A DNA stretch of 36,557 nucleotides from an uncultured Erwinia sp. Its GTDB lineage: Bacteria; Pseudomonadota; Gammaproteobacteria; Enterobacterales; Enterobacteriaceae. This document shows positions 26,222-33,979 of this stretch, piece by piece. The stretch lies in NCBI GenBank assembly GCA_945290265.1, contig CALYQW010000030.1, forward strand, positions 1 to 36,557. Direction: 5' to 3'. The position numbers were made by a program, and so were the translations under genes. Below the pieces are notes generated by a model, which made no database searches, had not been told where the DNA came from, and saw only the letters and a list, made by a program, of their open reading frames with translations. Each line of letters opens with the position of its first letter. The stretch's first letter is position 1.

Positions 26222-27559
26222 ATGACTTCAGAAGCAACTTTATTTGTCAGTATTGCCAGTTACCGCGATCCGGAGCTGATTCCAACTCTTCGTAATATGA
26301 TTGAAGAAGCAGAAAACCCGGCACGCCTGCATATTGCAGTATGTTGGCAGGACGACTGTGATATTAAACCTTTTCTTGACGCCGGATTTTCTCTGCTCAC
26401 CCCTTTTCAACATAATGAAACCGAATGTTTTCGCTTCGGGTATCGTCAGGCACAAATTGAAGTGCTGCCGGTTCATTACTACACTAGTCAGGGCGCATGC
26501 TGGGCACGTTATCAGGTTGAAGCACGTTATCAACAGGAAGATTACTTTCTGCAGATAGATTCTCACTGTCGCTTTGCCCCACAGTGGGAAAGCACGATGA
26601 TTGAAATTCTGGAAAGTTTACGTGGCCAGAGTAAATGGCCGGTGCTCTCAACTTATCCCCCGGGATATGTTCCCGGAGAAAATGAAGATCGCAAACAACA
26701 TGTCAGCCGCCTGATCTTTAATGGCTTTAACAACAACGGTATTTTGCGCCTCACCGCCACCCGTTATAACAATCCTGAACCCAAACGCTGTGGTTATCTG
26801 GCCGCTGGCTTTGTCTTTGCCGACGGTCATTTTGTCAGCAATGTGCCTAACGATCCGCAAATCTTCTTTATGGGCGAAGAAATCACCATGGCCGCGCGCG
26901 CCTGGACCAGTGGATACGATTTCTGGACCCCACATAAGCTGATGGTCTGGCATTATTACGCCCGCAAATCATCCCCTAAAGTCTGGGGTGATCACAGCAA
27001 TAAGGCAAAAACGGACGGACTGGTGGATAAAGCCTGGTGGGAGCATGATCTTGTCGCCCGCGAACGCATCGCCAGCGTATTACAAACCACCGATAACCCG
27101 GTTGATGTGGGTAAATGGAAACTGGGTACCCATCGCAGTCTGCAGGATTATCAGTATCACCTCGGGGTGGATTTCCGTGAAAAACGGGTTCATCCTGCGC
27201 TGGTCAGCGGCGAAAAGGAGAGCTGGTTTAACGAATTGCCGGAAAGCCACGAGCACTGGCTGCAGTCCCTGCAGCATATCAATGAAAAACTGCTGCGTCT
27301 GAAGCGCGACGAAATTGATTTCAACCGCAACGATGTTGACTGGTGGCATGTCGGCATTTACGACAAAAATAATACCGCAGTGAAAGTTTTCCAGTATTCA
27401 ACTAAAGAGATAAAAGCCCAGGTAAAAGAGTTGGATGATAAACATATCGAACTGAAAGTCCGGTTTATTACCCCATTGTCTGTTGATACCAATAACATCC
27501 GCATCTGTCCTTATCTGACCGATAACGGATGGGGTGATGTTCTGGAGAAACCCTGGTGA
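26222..27559 (+). CDS. GT60-like glycosyltransferase (GlcNAc family, PF11397 type)
   Basis: This 445-residue protein lacks a signal peptide and membrane segments, so it is probably cytoplasmic. The N-terminal two-thirds match the family of the eukaryotic Skp1 hydroxyproline GlcNAc-transferase: FVSIASYRDPELIPTL (8-23), AVCWQDD (39-45), GACWARY (91-97) and the DXD-like metal/sugar-nucleotide motif QIDSHCRF (111-118), then a large beta-strand core. In that family UDP-GlcNAc is the donor; donor and acceptor here are inferred. The C-terminal 150 residues are not recognised. It lies 178 bases after the adhesin gene, and its stop overlaps the next T6SS gene (GTGA), so it is part of the T6SS operon. 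Possible targets are the adhesin, a T6SS part or an effector. Confidence 0.8.
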   Translation: MTSEATLFVSIASYRDPELIPTLRNMIEEAENPARLHIAVCWQDDCDIKPFLDAGFSLLTPFQHNETECFRFGYRQAQIEVLPVHYYTSQGACWARYQVEARYQQEDYFLQIDSHCRFAPQWESTMIEILESLRGQSKWPVLSTYPPGYVPGENEDRKQHVSRLIFNGFNNNGILRLTATRYNNPEPKRCGYLAAGFVFADGHFVSNVPNDPQIFFMGEEITMAARAWTSGYDFWTPHKLMVWHYYARKSSPKVWGDHSNKAKTDGLVDKAWWEHDLVARERIASVLQTTDNPVDVGKWKLGTHRSLQDYQYHLGVDFREKRVHPALVSGEKESWFNELPESHEHWLQSLQHINEKLLRLKRDEIDFNRNDVDWWHVGIYDKNNTAVKVFQYSTKEIKAQVKELDDKHIELKVRFITPLSVDTNNIRICPYLTDNGWGDVLEKPW

Positions 27560-28182
27560 AAACATCTCCAAAGTTCGAAGAAATAGTCGCAATCTGTATG
27601 CTGGTATCGATGCGCGGCGTTATTCCTTCTCTGCTTGAATACCAGTATCAAATTAAACATCGCGTCGAAGGTCTGTTTGAGGAGTTGAAAAAAAAGAGCT
27701 ACTCCTCAGATGCCCTTGATGCCTTGTGCCGTCTTATTTGTTTGGTGGTGGATTTGAATACCCGTCACTGCCTTGAGGAGCAGGGTATCCGCTGGTACGG
27801 CTACGAACTTGAGCATGTTTTTTATGGCTTCGGCAGCGAGCAGTTATTTACCGAACGGCACGCTAAATTACTGTTTACCTGTGAGTCTGACGAACTTGCG
27901 GATTATACCCGTCTGCTGTTTACCTTATCTCCGATGCCATTACCCGGCAGTAAATTAAATCTGCCGCGCGCCAGCATTGTCCCGGAGGAGGAGGATGCCT
28001 CTTTCATCGCGCTGGAAGAGGCTGGCACAGGCGAAACTTGCGCCGCCGAGGAACAGAAAGAAGCGGTGAAACCGCTCCGCGCTTTTTTCCGCCCGGCATT
28101 TTTTATTCAATTATTTGCTGCTGTTGCGTTGCTGGCCTGCCTGTGGGCTGGTTGTTGGTTTTATCTTAAGGATGGGATGTAA
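27556..28182 (+). CDS. DotU/TssL-like inner-membrane protein, short form
   Basis: A 208-residue protein with a cytoplasmic helical N-terminal region (about 1-130) and a single C-terminal membrane anchor (about 178-203, FFIQLFAAVALLACLWAGCWF). The layout and the segment ALCRLICLVVDLNTRHCLEEQGIRWYGYELEHVFYG resemble the DotU domain of TssL (ALC..LDE..L...PWG...W....L...F.G), but the usual D-E pair is replaced by V-D, so it is diverged. The GTG start overlaps the glycosyltransferase stop, and the next gene follows with no gap. A genuine TssL is present at 6893-8251, so this is a second, probably specialised, copy. Confidence 0.7.
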   Translation: MKTSPKFEEIVAICMLVSMRGVIPSLLEYQYQIKHRVEGLFEELKKKSYSSDALDALCRLICLVVDLNTRHCLEEQGIRWYGYELEHVFYGFGSEQLFTERHAKLLFTCESDELADYTRLLFTLSPMPLPGSKLNLPRASIVPEEEDASFIALEEAGTGETCAAEEQKEAVKPLRAFFRPAFFIQLFAAVALLACLWAGCWFYLKDGM

Positions 28183-29817
28183 ATGCGTCTTTCCGCCATA
28201 CCATACCCCCTGCTTGCTGTTTCTGCTGTTATTATGTTCACCCTGGTGGCCATTCTAATCTATGCCTTTCACTTAACGCCCGCTCTGTTTTTGCTTGTCC
28301 CGCTGGCATTGCTGGCGCTCGGTTTACACCTGCATCAGCAGCAGCCTTTACCAGAAGCGACAGATATCGCTGCTAATACCGCTAAGCCAGAAAGGCCCGT
28401 TGTGCTGATTATTGGCCCCTATGCCGCTAAGTGGTTTAGTCAGTCCGGACAATATGATAAAGCACGCTACGCTGACCAAACTACCTGGTTACTGATCGCC
28501 GAGGCTAAAGAATTACTGTTGCGCCTGAATTATCTGCGTGGCAATGCACCTAATGCCCCTTTACGGGCTTTCTTTCCGTTTTTACCTGACGGACACGAAA
28601 CCAGCGATCAGATCGTGAAGCAATTAGAGTTGTGGCAGCAGTCACTCACCGCTATTGCGCCCACGTTTTCTCTGCCCTGTACGTTTGCAATTTATGCACG
28701 CCTGAGCAATGAGCGCCGGAATAACTCCCCGGATAATGCCACCTGGAGTGGCGACCTAGACCTTAGACAAGCGTCATTCACCGATTATGACAAGGCGTTG
28801 AGTCGGCTGAAAAAACAGCTAAAATCGCGCATGTTAGTCAATATACACAGTGCACAACGCGCGATTATGGGTGACCATCTTTTTCGCTGGTTAAATGAAA
28901 GCGGAATCGGCAACCGTCTGAGTCTGTTATTTACTCAGTCAGCTCTGCCGCTGAATGATATTATTCTGTGCGACTATGGTAATGGTTTTACCCGTCATGG
29001 GGCCTGGTCGCACTGGCTTGAACAGCATTATGCCATTTTGCCTGCCCTGGGCAGCAGTTTAACGCTGCCGCCAACACCCCATGTTTTACTGCCAGAGATA
29101 ATTGACGGCATACCAACACTGCCGGAATCCCCTCCTCCTGCGGCACCAAAAATGTACTGGAGTGTGATTCTGATTTTCTTATTGCTGTGTGCACATTTGC
29201 TGAATACCACCTGGACGGTTCAGCAACAGCAACTGAAATTCCAGCATCAAATGTTGAACGTTCCCGGGCTGGACTCGTTGTCGATAAATAAAGTACAGGG
29301 CTACGTTGCCAATATGCAGAATATGCAGCGCCAGTGGTCTGACTGTAAAGATCGACCACTGGTCAATAGCTGGGGGCTTTCGCCCTGCAAGACATATTCA
29401 CGCACGATCGACGAACGTATCTCACAACTCAAAAATATGCCTTCGCTGACCACGGCCGGGAGTGGACCCACGTTTAGTAGCGGTAGCGCTGTACTGCTGC
29501 CAGCAGCGTTACCCACCCTGTTGGAAATTGCCAGTCTGGCGAGAGAATATCCCCAGCATAAATTGTTAATTATCGGTCATACAGATAATACCGGCAGTGA
29601 TAATTTTAACCTTTCCATCGCAGCTCAGCGTGCCATTAGTGTACGCGACTGGCTGCTTAAAGAGCATATTCCGGCAAGTCAGCTGGCAACCCGTTCTGCC
29701 GGGGCTACAGAACCTGTTGCCAGCAATGACACAGCAAACGGACGGCAACAAAACCGCCGGGTGGAAGTCCTGATTTTACCGACATTTATTGATAACAAGG
29801 AGTTTACACGCAAATGA
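28183..29817 (+). CDS. TagL-like T6SS protein: three membrane segments plus OmpA peptidoglycan-binding domain
   Basis: The 544-residue protein has two N-terminal membrane segments (about 6-28 and 31-48), a cytoplasmic domain of about 270 residues, a third membrane segment (about 325-343, WSVILIFLLLCAHLL), then a periplasmic part ending in an OmpA-like domain (about 430-538: GHTDNTG, AAQRAISVRDWL, NRRVEVLIL). This matches the topology of TagL, which anchors the enteroaggregative E. coli Sci-1 T6SS to peptidoglycan. The cytoplasmic domain begins VVLIIGPYAAKWF, which looks like a decayed version of the TssM P-loop region (FLVLGAPAAGKT), so it could also be viewed as a reduced TssM. Starts directly after the DotU-like gene and overlaps the Eag gene (ATGA). 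Confidence 0.8.
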   Translation: MRLSAIPYPLLAVSAVIMFTLVAILIYAFHLTPALFLLVPLALLALGLHLHQQQPLPEATDIAANTAKPERPVVLIIGPYAAKWFSQSGQYDKARYADQTTWLLIAEAKELLLRLNYLRGNAPNAPLRAFFPFLPDGHETSDQIVKQLELWQQSLTAIAPTFSLPCTFAIYARLSNERRNNSPDNATWSGDLDLRQASFTDYDKALSRLKKQLKSRMLVNIHSAQRAIMGDHLFRWLNESGIGNRLSLLFTQSALPLNDIILCDYGNGFTRHGAWSHWLEQHYAILPALGSSLTLPPTPHVLLPEIIDGIPTLPESPPPAAPKMYWSVILIFLLLCAHLLNTTWTVQQQQLKFQHQMLNVPGLDSLSINKVQGYVANMQNMQRQWSDCKDRPLVNSWGLSPCKTYSRTIDERISQLKNMPSLTTAGSGPTFSSGSAVLLPAALPTLLEIASLAREYPQHKLLIIGHTDNTGSDNFNLSIAAQRAISVRDWLLKEHIPASQLATRSAGATEPVASNDTANGRQQNRRVEVLILPTFIDNKEFTRK

Positions 29818-30293
29818 AAATGCAGAAATACAGCTATAACCTGTACGAAGGTACATTTATCAGCGAACAGCCCGTTCTTGACCGCAGCATTCAGATACTG
29901 ATGTTTCGTGATCCTGCCAACAATGAGTACCAAATTATCATCAACCGTGCCACGTTAGGCGAAGATCAGGATATTGAAGCCTGGTGTAATAGTGAGATGG
30001 ATTCATTACGTAACAAGCTGCCGGGTTTCGATATGGAGGGTAAAATGCTCAAACATGAAATTGGCCCGGCAAAGCTGCAAGTGATTCAGGTTGCTAATCA
30101 TTTCCTCTCTGACGGAGATACCGTGCGCCAGGTACAATCAGTGATGAAATTACCCATGAATCCGCGTTATAACCCGCTGGGTAACGATATTCTTATTTTT
30201 ACACTGAATGCACTGAACGAATTCACTGAATATCAGCGCAAACATTACGTTAAGGTAATTAATAGTTTCTCACCCGACATCAGCGGATTTTGA
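29814..30293 (+). CDS. Eag-type T6SS effector chaperone (DUF1795/DcrB domain)
   Basis: A 159-residue cytoplasmic protein with the DUF1795 pattern: YNLYEGTFISEQPVLDRSIQILMFRDP near the N-terminus, EYQIIINRATL, and a C-terminal strand-helix pair ending FTEYQRKHYVKVINSFS. Proteins of this family (EagR; SciW in Salmonella) hold the N-terminal transmembrane region of Rhs/PAAR-type effectors before loading on VgrG. It overlaps the TagL-like gene by ATGA. An internal ATG at 29820 is possible. No Rhs, PAAR or other candidate client is in the window, so the client is presumably encoded elsewhere or beyond vgrG. Confidence 0.85.
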   Translation: MKMQKYSYNLYEGTFISEQPVLDRSIQILMFRDPANNEYQIIINRATLGEDQDIEAWCNSEMDSLRNKLPGFDMEGKMLKHEIGPAKLQVIQVANHFLSDGDTVRQVQSVMKLPMNPRYNPLGNDILIFTLNALNEFTEYQRKHYVKVINSFSPDISGF

Positions 30294-30316
30294 TTTTTTT
30301 AAGCCCAAAAAATATT

Positions 30317-30343
30317 AAACGGAACTAAAGCTCCGTTTTGTTT
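30317..30343 (+). terminator. Terminator at end of the plus-strand T6SS operon
   Basis: A 10-bp stem with one mismatch (AAACGGAACT, loop AA, AGCTCCGTTT) is followed by TGTTT, 24 bases after the Eag stop. It closes the tssF-to-eag transcript and separates it from the regulator gene. Confidence 0.7.
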
Positions 30344-30350
30344 CAAAACT

Positions 30351-30366
30351 GGCCTGAAGTCAGGCC
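30351..30366. repeat. GC-rich hairpin upstream of LuxR-type gene
   Basis: GGCCTG-AAGT-CAGGCC is a perfect 6-bp stem with a tight loop, 8 bases beyond the preceding terminator. It has no T-run on the plus strand, so it may be a second processing stem or an operator in front of the regulator gene. Confidence 0.5.
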
Positions 30367-30558
30367 GGATTTAGGTTAACGCAGTATTTTCATCGGAACA
30401 TCGCCTTCATTCAGAGACTAAAAAGTCAAAGATGATCAACCTTCCCTGACCAGTTAGAAATACAAATTGATTGGAGATGGATAATTCTTATAATGATGTT
30501 TCCGCAGCAAGGAGTGTTGCTTTTATTCTTTTTTTTAGAATGACAAGGAGTCTAATGA

Positions 30559-31155
30559 ATGGTACGTATTTTGGTAAGGTCTCAAAACGAATTTTACAAG
30601 CTTGGCTTGATGAGTGTTGCCGAAAAATTAATCACCCCGCAGCATCATTTTACCTGCATCACAGATAAAGAGACTGATAAGGGTCTTGCCACCGCATTAC
30701 CCCCGCCTAACCTTATCTTTCTGGAAAACATGGCGATTATCAATGTGTATGACAAAGAGGCGAAGCAAGGCGCCGAACTGCCTTATACTCGTGTTTATAT
30801 CACCTTTAACACCAGCTCTCTGCTGCAGGAAGAAGTCTCAGGTCTGGTGGGAAAAATAATTAAATTTTCCTCAATGGATTATAAACAACTGCTGCGTGAC
30901 TACCATTTCTGCAAAATAATGTCGCGTAATAATGCGCATCTGTCATCGAAAGAAAGCAGGATACTGGCCCTGATGGGCCAGGGACATGACACAGAGAAAA
31001 TATCAAGAATACTTAACTGTTCCCAGGGAAATATCTACACACACCGGCGCAATCTCATCAAGAAATTGGGGATTATTAATCGCCTGGATTTATATAAATA
31101 CGTTCTCACATTAAAAAACTTCTGCCTTCAGGATAATATTTTCCTATCTCTTTAG
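30559..31155 (+). CDS. LuxR-type transcriptional regulator
   Basis: A 198-residue protein with a C-terminal LuxR/FixJ helix-turn-helix (about 133-188: LSSKESRILALMGQGHDTEKISRILNCSQGNIYTHRRNLIKKLG). The N-terminal 125 residues are not a canonical receiver domain; the phosphoacceptor Asp/Lys pattern is not evident, as in RcsA/BglJ/FimZ-like regulators with degenerate N-domains. ATG 30559 is chosen because AAGGAG lies 8 bases upstream; the ATG at 30555 is out of frame. Position at the end of the locus suggests control of the T6SS or fimbriae, which is inference. Confidence 0.85.
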   Translation: MVRILVRSQNEFYKLGLMSVAEKLITPQHHFTCITDKETDKGLATALPPPNLIFLENMAIINVYDKEAKQGAELPYTRVYITFNTSSLLQEEVSGLVGKIIKFSSMDYKQLLRDYHFCKIMSRNNAHLSSKESRILALMGQGHDTEKISRILNCSQGNIYTHRRNLIKKLGIINRLDLYKYVLTLKNFCLQDNIFLSL

Positions 31156-31225
31156 CTCAAAGGGCTAACTGCCCTCGCCCATCGGAGGTTACTGTTGAAA
31201 TGATGGGTAGCTTCCACCATAACAG

Positions 31226-31259
31226 AAAAACCCCCATTTGCTGCAACGAATGGGGGGTT
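31226..31259 (-). terminator. Terminator of ahpF
   Basis: A stem of AACCCCCATT and AATGGGGGGTT (one bulged base) around a 10-base loop is followed on the minus strand by TTTTTCTG. It lies 38 bases past the ahpF stop. The stem could also act for the convergent LuxR-type gene. Confidence 0.8.
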
Positions 31260-31296
31260 ATACCTGTCACGCCAGCTCAGGGCGCGTTGCAGGGAT

Positions 31297-32856
31297 TTAA
31301 CGGGTACGGATCAGATAGTCAAAGGCACTGAGTGACGCTTTTGCGCCTTCACCGCTGGCAATAATAATCTGTTTGTACGGTACCGTGGTGCAGTCACCTG
31401 CCGCAAATACCCCTTTCAGGCTGGATTCGCATTTAGCATCAATGAGAATTTCACCCATACGGTTGCGCTCGATAACGCCTTCCAGCCAGTTGGTGTTCGG
31501 TAACAGACCAATCTGCACAAAGATACCGGCAACGGACAGATGATGGATGTCACCGCTGATACGATCCTGATAATCCATCCCGGTCAGTTTTTCACCGTCA
31601 CCGCGCACTTCGGTAGTCTGCGCATTAAGGATGATATTAACATTGCTCAGACTGCGGACTTTATCCTGCAGTACCCGATCGGCTTTCATTTCAGCGGCAA
31701 ATTCCAGCAGGGTTACGTGTTCGACAATACCGGCCAAATCAATCGCTGCTTCAACCCCGGAGTTACCGCCACCGATCACCGCCACGCGTTTTCCTTTAAA
31801 CAGCGGGCCATCGCAATGCGGGCAATAGGTCACGCCACGAGTGCGGTACTGATCTTCTCCTGGTACGTTCATATTACGCCAGCGGGCACCGGTCGCCAGA
31901 ATCAGGCTGCGCGCCTTAAGCACCGCGCCAGAGGCGGTTTCAATCTGATGCAGGCCGCCTTCGACAGGCGCCGGGATCAGGCGGGTAGCGCTCTGTGAAT
32001 CGATAACATCAACGCTGTAATCATCAACGTGCGCTTTCAGTGCGCCAGCCAGCCTGGCACCTTCGGTTTTCGGTATGGAGATATAGTTCTCAATGTCCAC
32101 CGTATCCAGTACCTGACCACCAAAACGCTCTCCCATCAGGCCGGTACGAATACCCTTACGCGCCGAGTAGATGGCAGCAGCAGCGCCGGCAGGGCCGCTG
32201 CCCACAATCAGCACATCATAGGCTTCACGACTGTTCAGTGCCGCAGCGGCTTTTTTGTCCGCTTCCACATCGACCTTACTGACGATTTCCGCCAGCGTCA
32301 GACGTCCCTGACCAAAAGGCTGACCGTTCAGGAATACGGCAGGAACGCCCATAATATTGCGTTCGCTGATTTCGTTCTGGAATACCGCACCATCAATAGC
32401 GGTATGTTTAATATTCGGGTTCAGGATCGCCATTAAATTCAGCGCCTGAACAACATCCGGGCAATTATGGCAGGAGAGCGAATAGTAAGTTTCAAAATTC
32501 AGCTCTGTATCCAGCTCACGCACCTGCGTCAGCAGTTGCTGCGCCTCTTTCGAAGGGTGCCCACCAGTCTGTAACAGCGCAAGTACCAGTGAGGTAAACT
32601 CATGGCCAAGCGGCGAACCGGCAAAACGGGGCCCCTGCTCCGATCCCGGATTGGTGATCAGAAAGGACGGTTTACGTTCAGCGCGGTCATTTTGTTCCAG
32701 AAAGCTGACTTTGTCAGACAGCCCGGCAATTTGTACCAACAGTTCACGGATTTCTGCCGACTGTTTGCTGTCATCCAGTGTCGCGATTAGCTCAACCGGC
32801 TTAGTCAGTTTTTCCAGATAAGCCTGTAACTGGGTGGTCATAGTAGTATCGAGCAT
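31297..32856 (-). CDS. ahpF: Alkyl hydroperoxide reductase subunit F
   Basis: AhpF is the NADH-dependent flavoprotein that re-reduces the peroxiredoxin AhpC. The ATG at 32856 gives 519 residues (E. coli AhpF is 521) beginning [20 protein letters not shown], with GGGGA upstream; an in-frame upstream codon at 32871 would add five residues and is unlikely. Visible motifs are the N-terminal thioredoxin-fold CHNC, the FAD-binding [10 protein letters not shown], the redox CPHC, the NADH-binding [10 protein letters not shown] and the C-terminal FAD motif [15 protein letters not shown]. It lies 72 bases downstream of ahpC, with a terminator hairpin in between. Confidence 0.99.
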   Translation of the reverse strand: MLDTTMTTQLQAYLEKLTKPVELIATLDDSKQSAEIRELLVQIAGLSDKVSFLEQNDRAERKPSFLITNPGSEQGPRFAGSPLGHEFTSLVLALLQTGGHPSKEAQQLLTQVRELDTELNFETYYSLSCHNCPDVVQALNLMAILNPNIKHTAIDGAVFQNEISERNIMGVPAVFLNGQPFGQGRLTLAEIVSKVDVEADKKAAAALNSREAYDVLIVGSGPAGAAAAIYSARKGIRTGLMGERFGGQVLDTVDIENYISIPKTEGARLAGALKAHVDDYSVDVIDSQSATRLIPAPVEGGLHQIETASGAVLKARSLILATGARWRNMNVPGEDQYRTRGVTYCPHCDGPLFKGKRVAVIGGGNSGVEAAIDLAGIVEHVTLLEFAAEMKADRVLQDKVRSLSNVNIILNAQTTEVRGDGEKLTGMDYQDRISGDIHHLSVAGIFVQIGLLPNTNWLEGVIERNRMGEILIDAKCESSLKGVFAAGDCTTVPYKQIIIASGEGAKASLSAFDYLIRTR

Positions 32857-32869
32857 GGTGTTCCCCGGC

Positions 32870-32892
32870 AAAAAAAAGGGTGCGCAGCACCC
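32870..32892 (-). terminator. Intercistronic terminator between ahpC and ahpF
   Basis: A 6-bp GC-rich stem (GGGTGC/GCACCC, 3-base loop, 32878-32892) is followed on the minus strand by eight T. The T-run ends only 13 bases before the ahpF ATG. Partial termination here would yield much more ahpC than ahpF mRNA. Confidence 0.85.
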
Positions 32893-32928
32893 GTGAATAT
32901 TGATATCAATGATAAACAGCAGGCTGGC

Positions 32929-33492
32929 TTAGATTTTACCAACCAGATCCAGCGAAGGAGCCAGCGTGGCTTCGCCTTCTTTCCATTTAGCCGGGCATAC
33001 TTCACCTGGGTGAGAAGCCACGTACTGAGCCGCTTTGATTTTACGCAGCAGGTCGGACGCGTCACGGCCAATACCTTCAGCAGTGATTTCAATCGCCTGA
33101 ATGATGCCCTGTGGGTCAACGATAAAGGTACCGCGATCCGCCAGACCTTCGTCTTCACGCAGGATTTCGAAGTTACGTGACAGTGTGGCAGTCGGGTCAC
33201 CGATCATCGCATATTTGATTTTTGCGATGGTGTCAGAGCTACCGTGCCATGCTTTGTGCGTGAAATGGGTATCGGTAGAAACAGAGTAAACGTCCACACC
33301 CAGTTTCTGCAGTTCTTCGTAGTGATCTGCTACGTCACCCAGTTCAGTCGGGCAAACAAAGGTAAAGTCAGCAGGATAGAAGAAGAACACGCTCCAGCGA
33401 CCTTCAGTGTCTTTCTCAGTCACTTCAATGAACTGTCCATCTTTGAATGCCTGGTTTTTAAAAGGTTTAATCTTGGTATTAATCAGGGACAT
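32929..33492 (-). CDS. ahpC: Alkyl hydroperoxide reductase subunit C (peroxiredoxin)
   Basis: AhpC is the 2-Cys peroxiredoxin that reduces hydrogen peroxide, organic peroxides and peroxynitrite in the cytoplasm, with AhpF as its reductant. The 187 residues match E. coli AhpC in length. The peroxidatic Cys lies in [10 protein letters not shown] (near 47) and the resolving Cys in GEVCPAKW (near 166). The ATG has a strong GGAGGAAAA ribosome-binding site. It is preceded by a promoter and an OxyR-like site. Confidence 0.99.
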   Translation of the reverse strand: MSLINTKIKPFKNQAFKDGQFIEVTEKDTEGRWSVFFFYPADFTFVCPTELGDVADHYEELQKLGVDVYSVSTDTHFTHKAWHGSSDTIAKIKYAMIGDPTATLSRNFEILREDEGLADRGTFIVDPQGIIQAIEITAEGIGRDASDLLRKIKAAQYVASHPGEVCPAKWKEGEATLAPSLDLVGKI

Positions 33493-33523
33493 CGTTTTTC
33501 CTCCACAAATGATTAAAATGTAA

Positions 33524-33551
33524 ATTATCTAAAAATTAGAATTTCAGCCAA
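33524..33551 (-). promoter_or_regulatory. Candidate ahpC promoter
   Basis: On the minus strand TTGGCT (33551-33546) and GATAAT (33529-33524) are 16 bases apart, ending 32 bases before the ahpC start. The -35 element is poor, as expected for an activator-dependent promoter, and it abuts the OxyR-like site. Confidence 0.55.
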
Positions 33552-33587
33552 TAGATTAGATGTATCAAATCGATAAGTGATACCCAC
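33551..33587 (-). promoter_or_regulatory. OxyR-like binding site upstream of ahpC
   Basis: The OxyR pattern is ATAGnTnnnAnCTAT twice with a 7-base spacer. On the minus strand GTGGGTATCACTTAT matches 7 of 10 fixed bases and ATACATCTAATCTAT matches 9 of 10, with exactly 7 bases between them. The downstream half ends at the -35 element, the usual position for OxyR activation. Binding is inferred. Confidence 0.65.
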
Positions 33588-33764
33588 AACCGCTCGTTTT
33601 CAACCAGTTACGCTGGTGGCCGGTAGTATAACGCCGAAAACACCGGCACGGGAACCGACAAACTGTCAGCTGCGAGTGCCCCTGCATTTTCTTGTCTGTG
33701 CAGCCTGCACATTAGCGAAACATCATTTACCGCCATCAACAACCCGCCGAAGCCATGATATTTG

Positions 33765-33780
33765 TGTGATAAGAATCACA
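33765..33780. promoter_or_regulatory. CRP binding site upstream of tsx
   Basis: TGTGA-TAAGAA-TCACA has both consensus CRP half-sites with the standard 6-base spacer. It is 36 bases before TTGACA (33809-33814) and about 200 bases before the tsx start. E. coli tsx is controlled by cAMP-CRP and CytR, so the site fits the gene. No good -10 follows, consistent with activator dependence. Confidence 0.8.
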
Positions 33781-33850
33781 TTTCAACCTGTTTTAAATGA
33801 AACAGAAATTGACAATCCGAAGTGATCGCTATTTCCTATGTGCCTGCTAA

Positions 33851-33875
33851 TGCTATCCGGCCGGGTCGGATAGCA
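33851..33875. repeat. Perfect hairpin in the tsx leader
   Basis: Arms TGCTATCCG and CGGATAGCA are 9 bp, perfect, with a 7-base GC-rich loop, 104 bases before the tsx start. There is no T-run on either strand. It probably forms a stable stem in a tsx leader RNA or serves as an operator. Confidence 0.6.
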
Positions 33876-33979
33876 GGTGATTGACTTATCGCCAAAGAAA
33901 TCTGTTATTCCCTGTAGATAATCCAATCTGGCTTGCACCTGTCCTGACGGTGTTAGGCCCATAAGCATGTGGTAATGTG

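Larger units (their letters stand above)
33588..33979. promoter_or_regulatory. Non-coding region between ahpC and tsx
   Basis: This divergent intergenic region carries the control elements of tsx: a perfect CRP site, TTGACA at 33809, a strong hairpin (33851-33875) and a second weak promoter-like pair (TTGACT at 33881, TTATTC at 33905). No gene is supported in it. Confidence 0.7.

Noticed and set aside
30471-30668. 65-codon frame ahead of and overlapping the LuxR-type gene
   Set aside because: It begins at TTG or a weakly placed ATG and overlaps the start of the regulator in another frame; composition does not look coding.
1-31155. CRISPR array, insertion sequences, tRNA or attachment sites bordering the T6SS locus
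   Set aside because: No regularly spaced repeats, transposase genes, tRNA-like sequence or flanking direct repeats were seen in the window.
33577-33825. 82-codon frame between ahpC and tsx
   Set aside because: It runs through the CRP site and tsx control region, without a plausible ribosome-binding site or domain.
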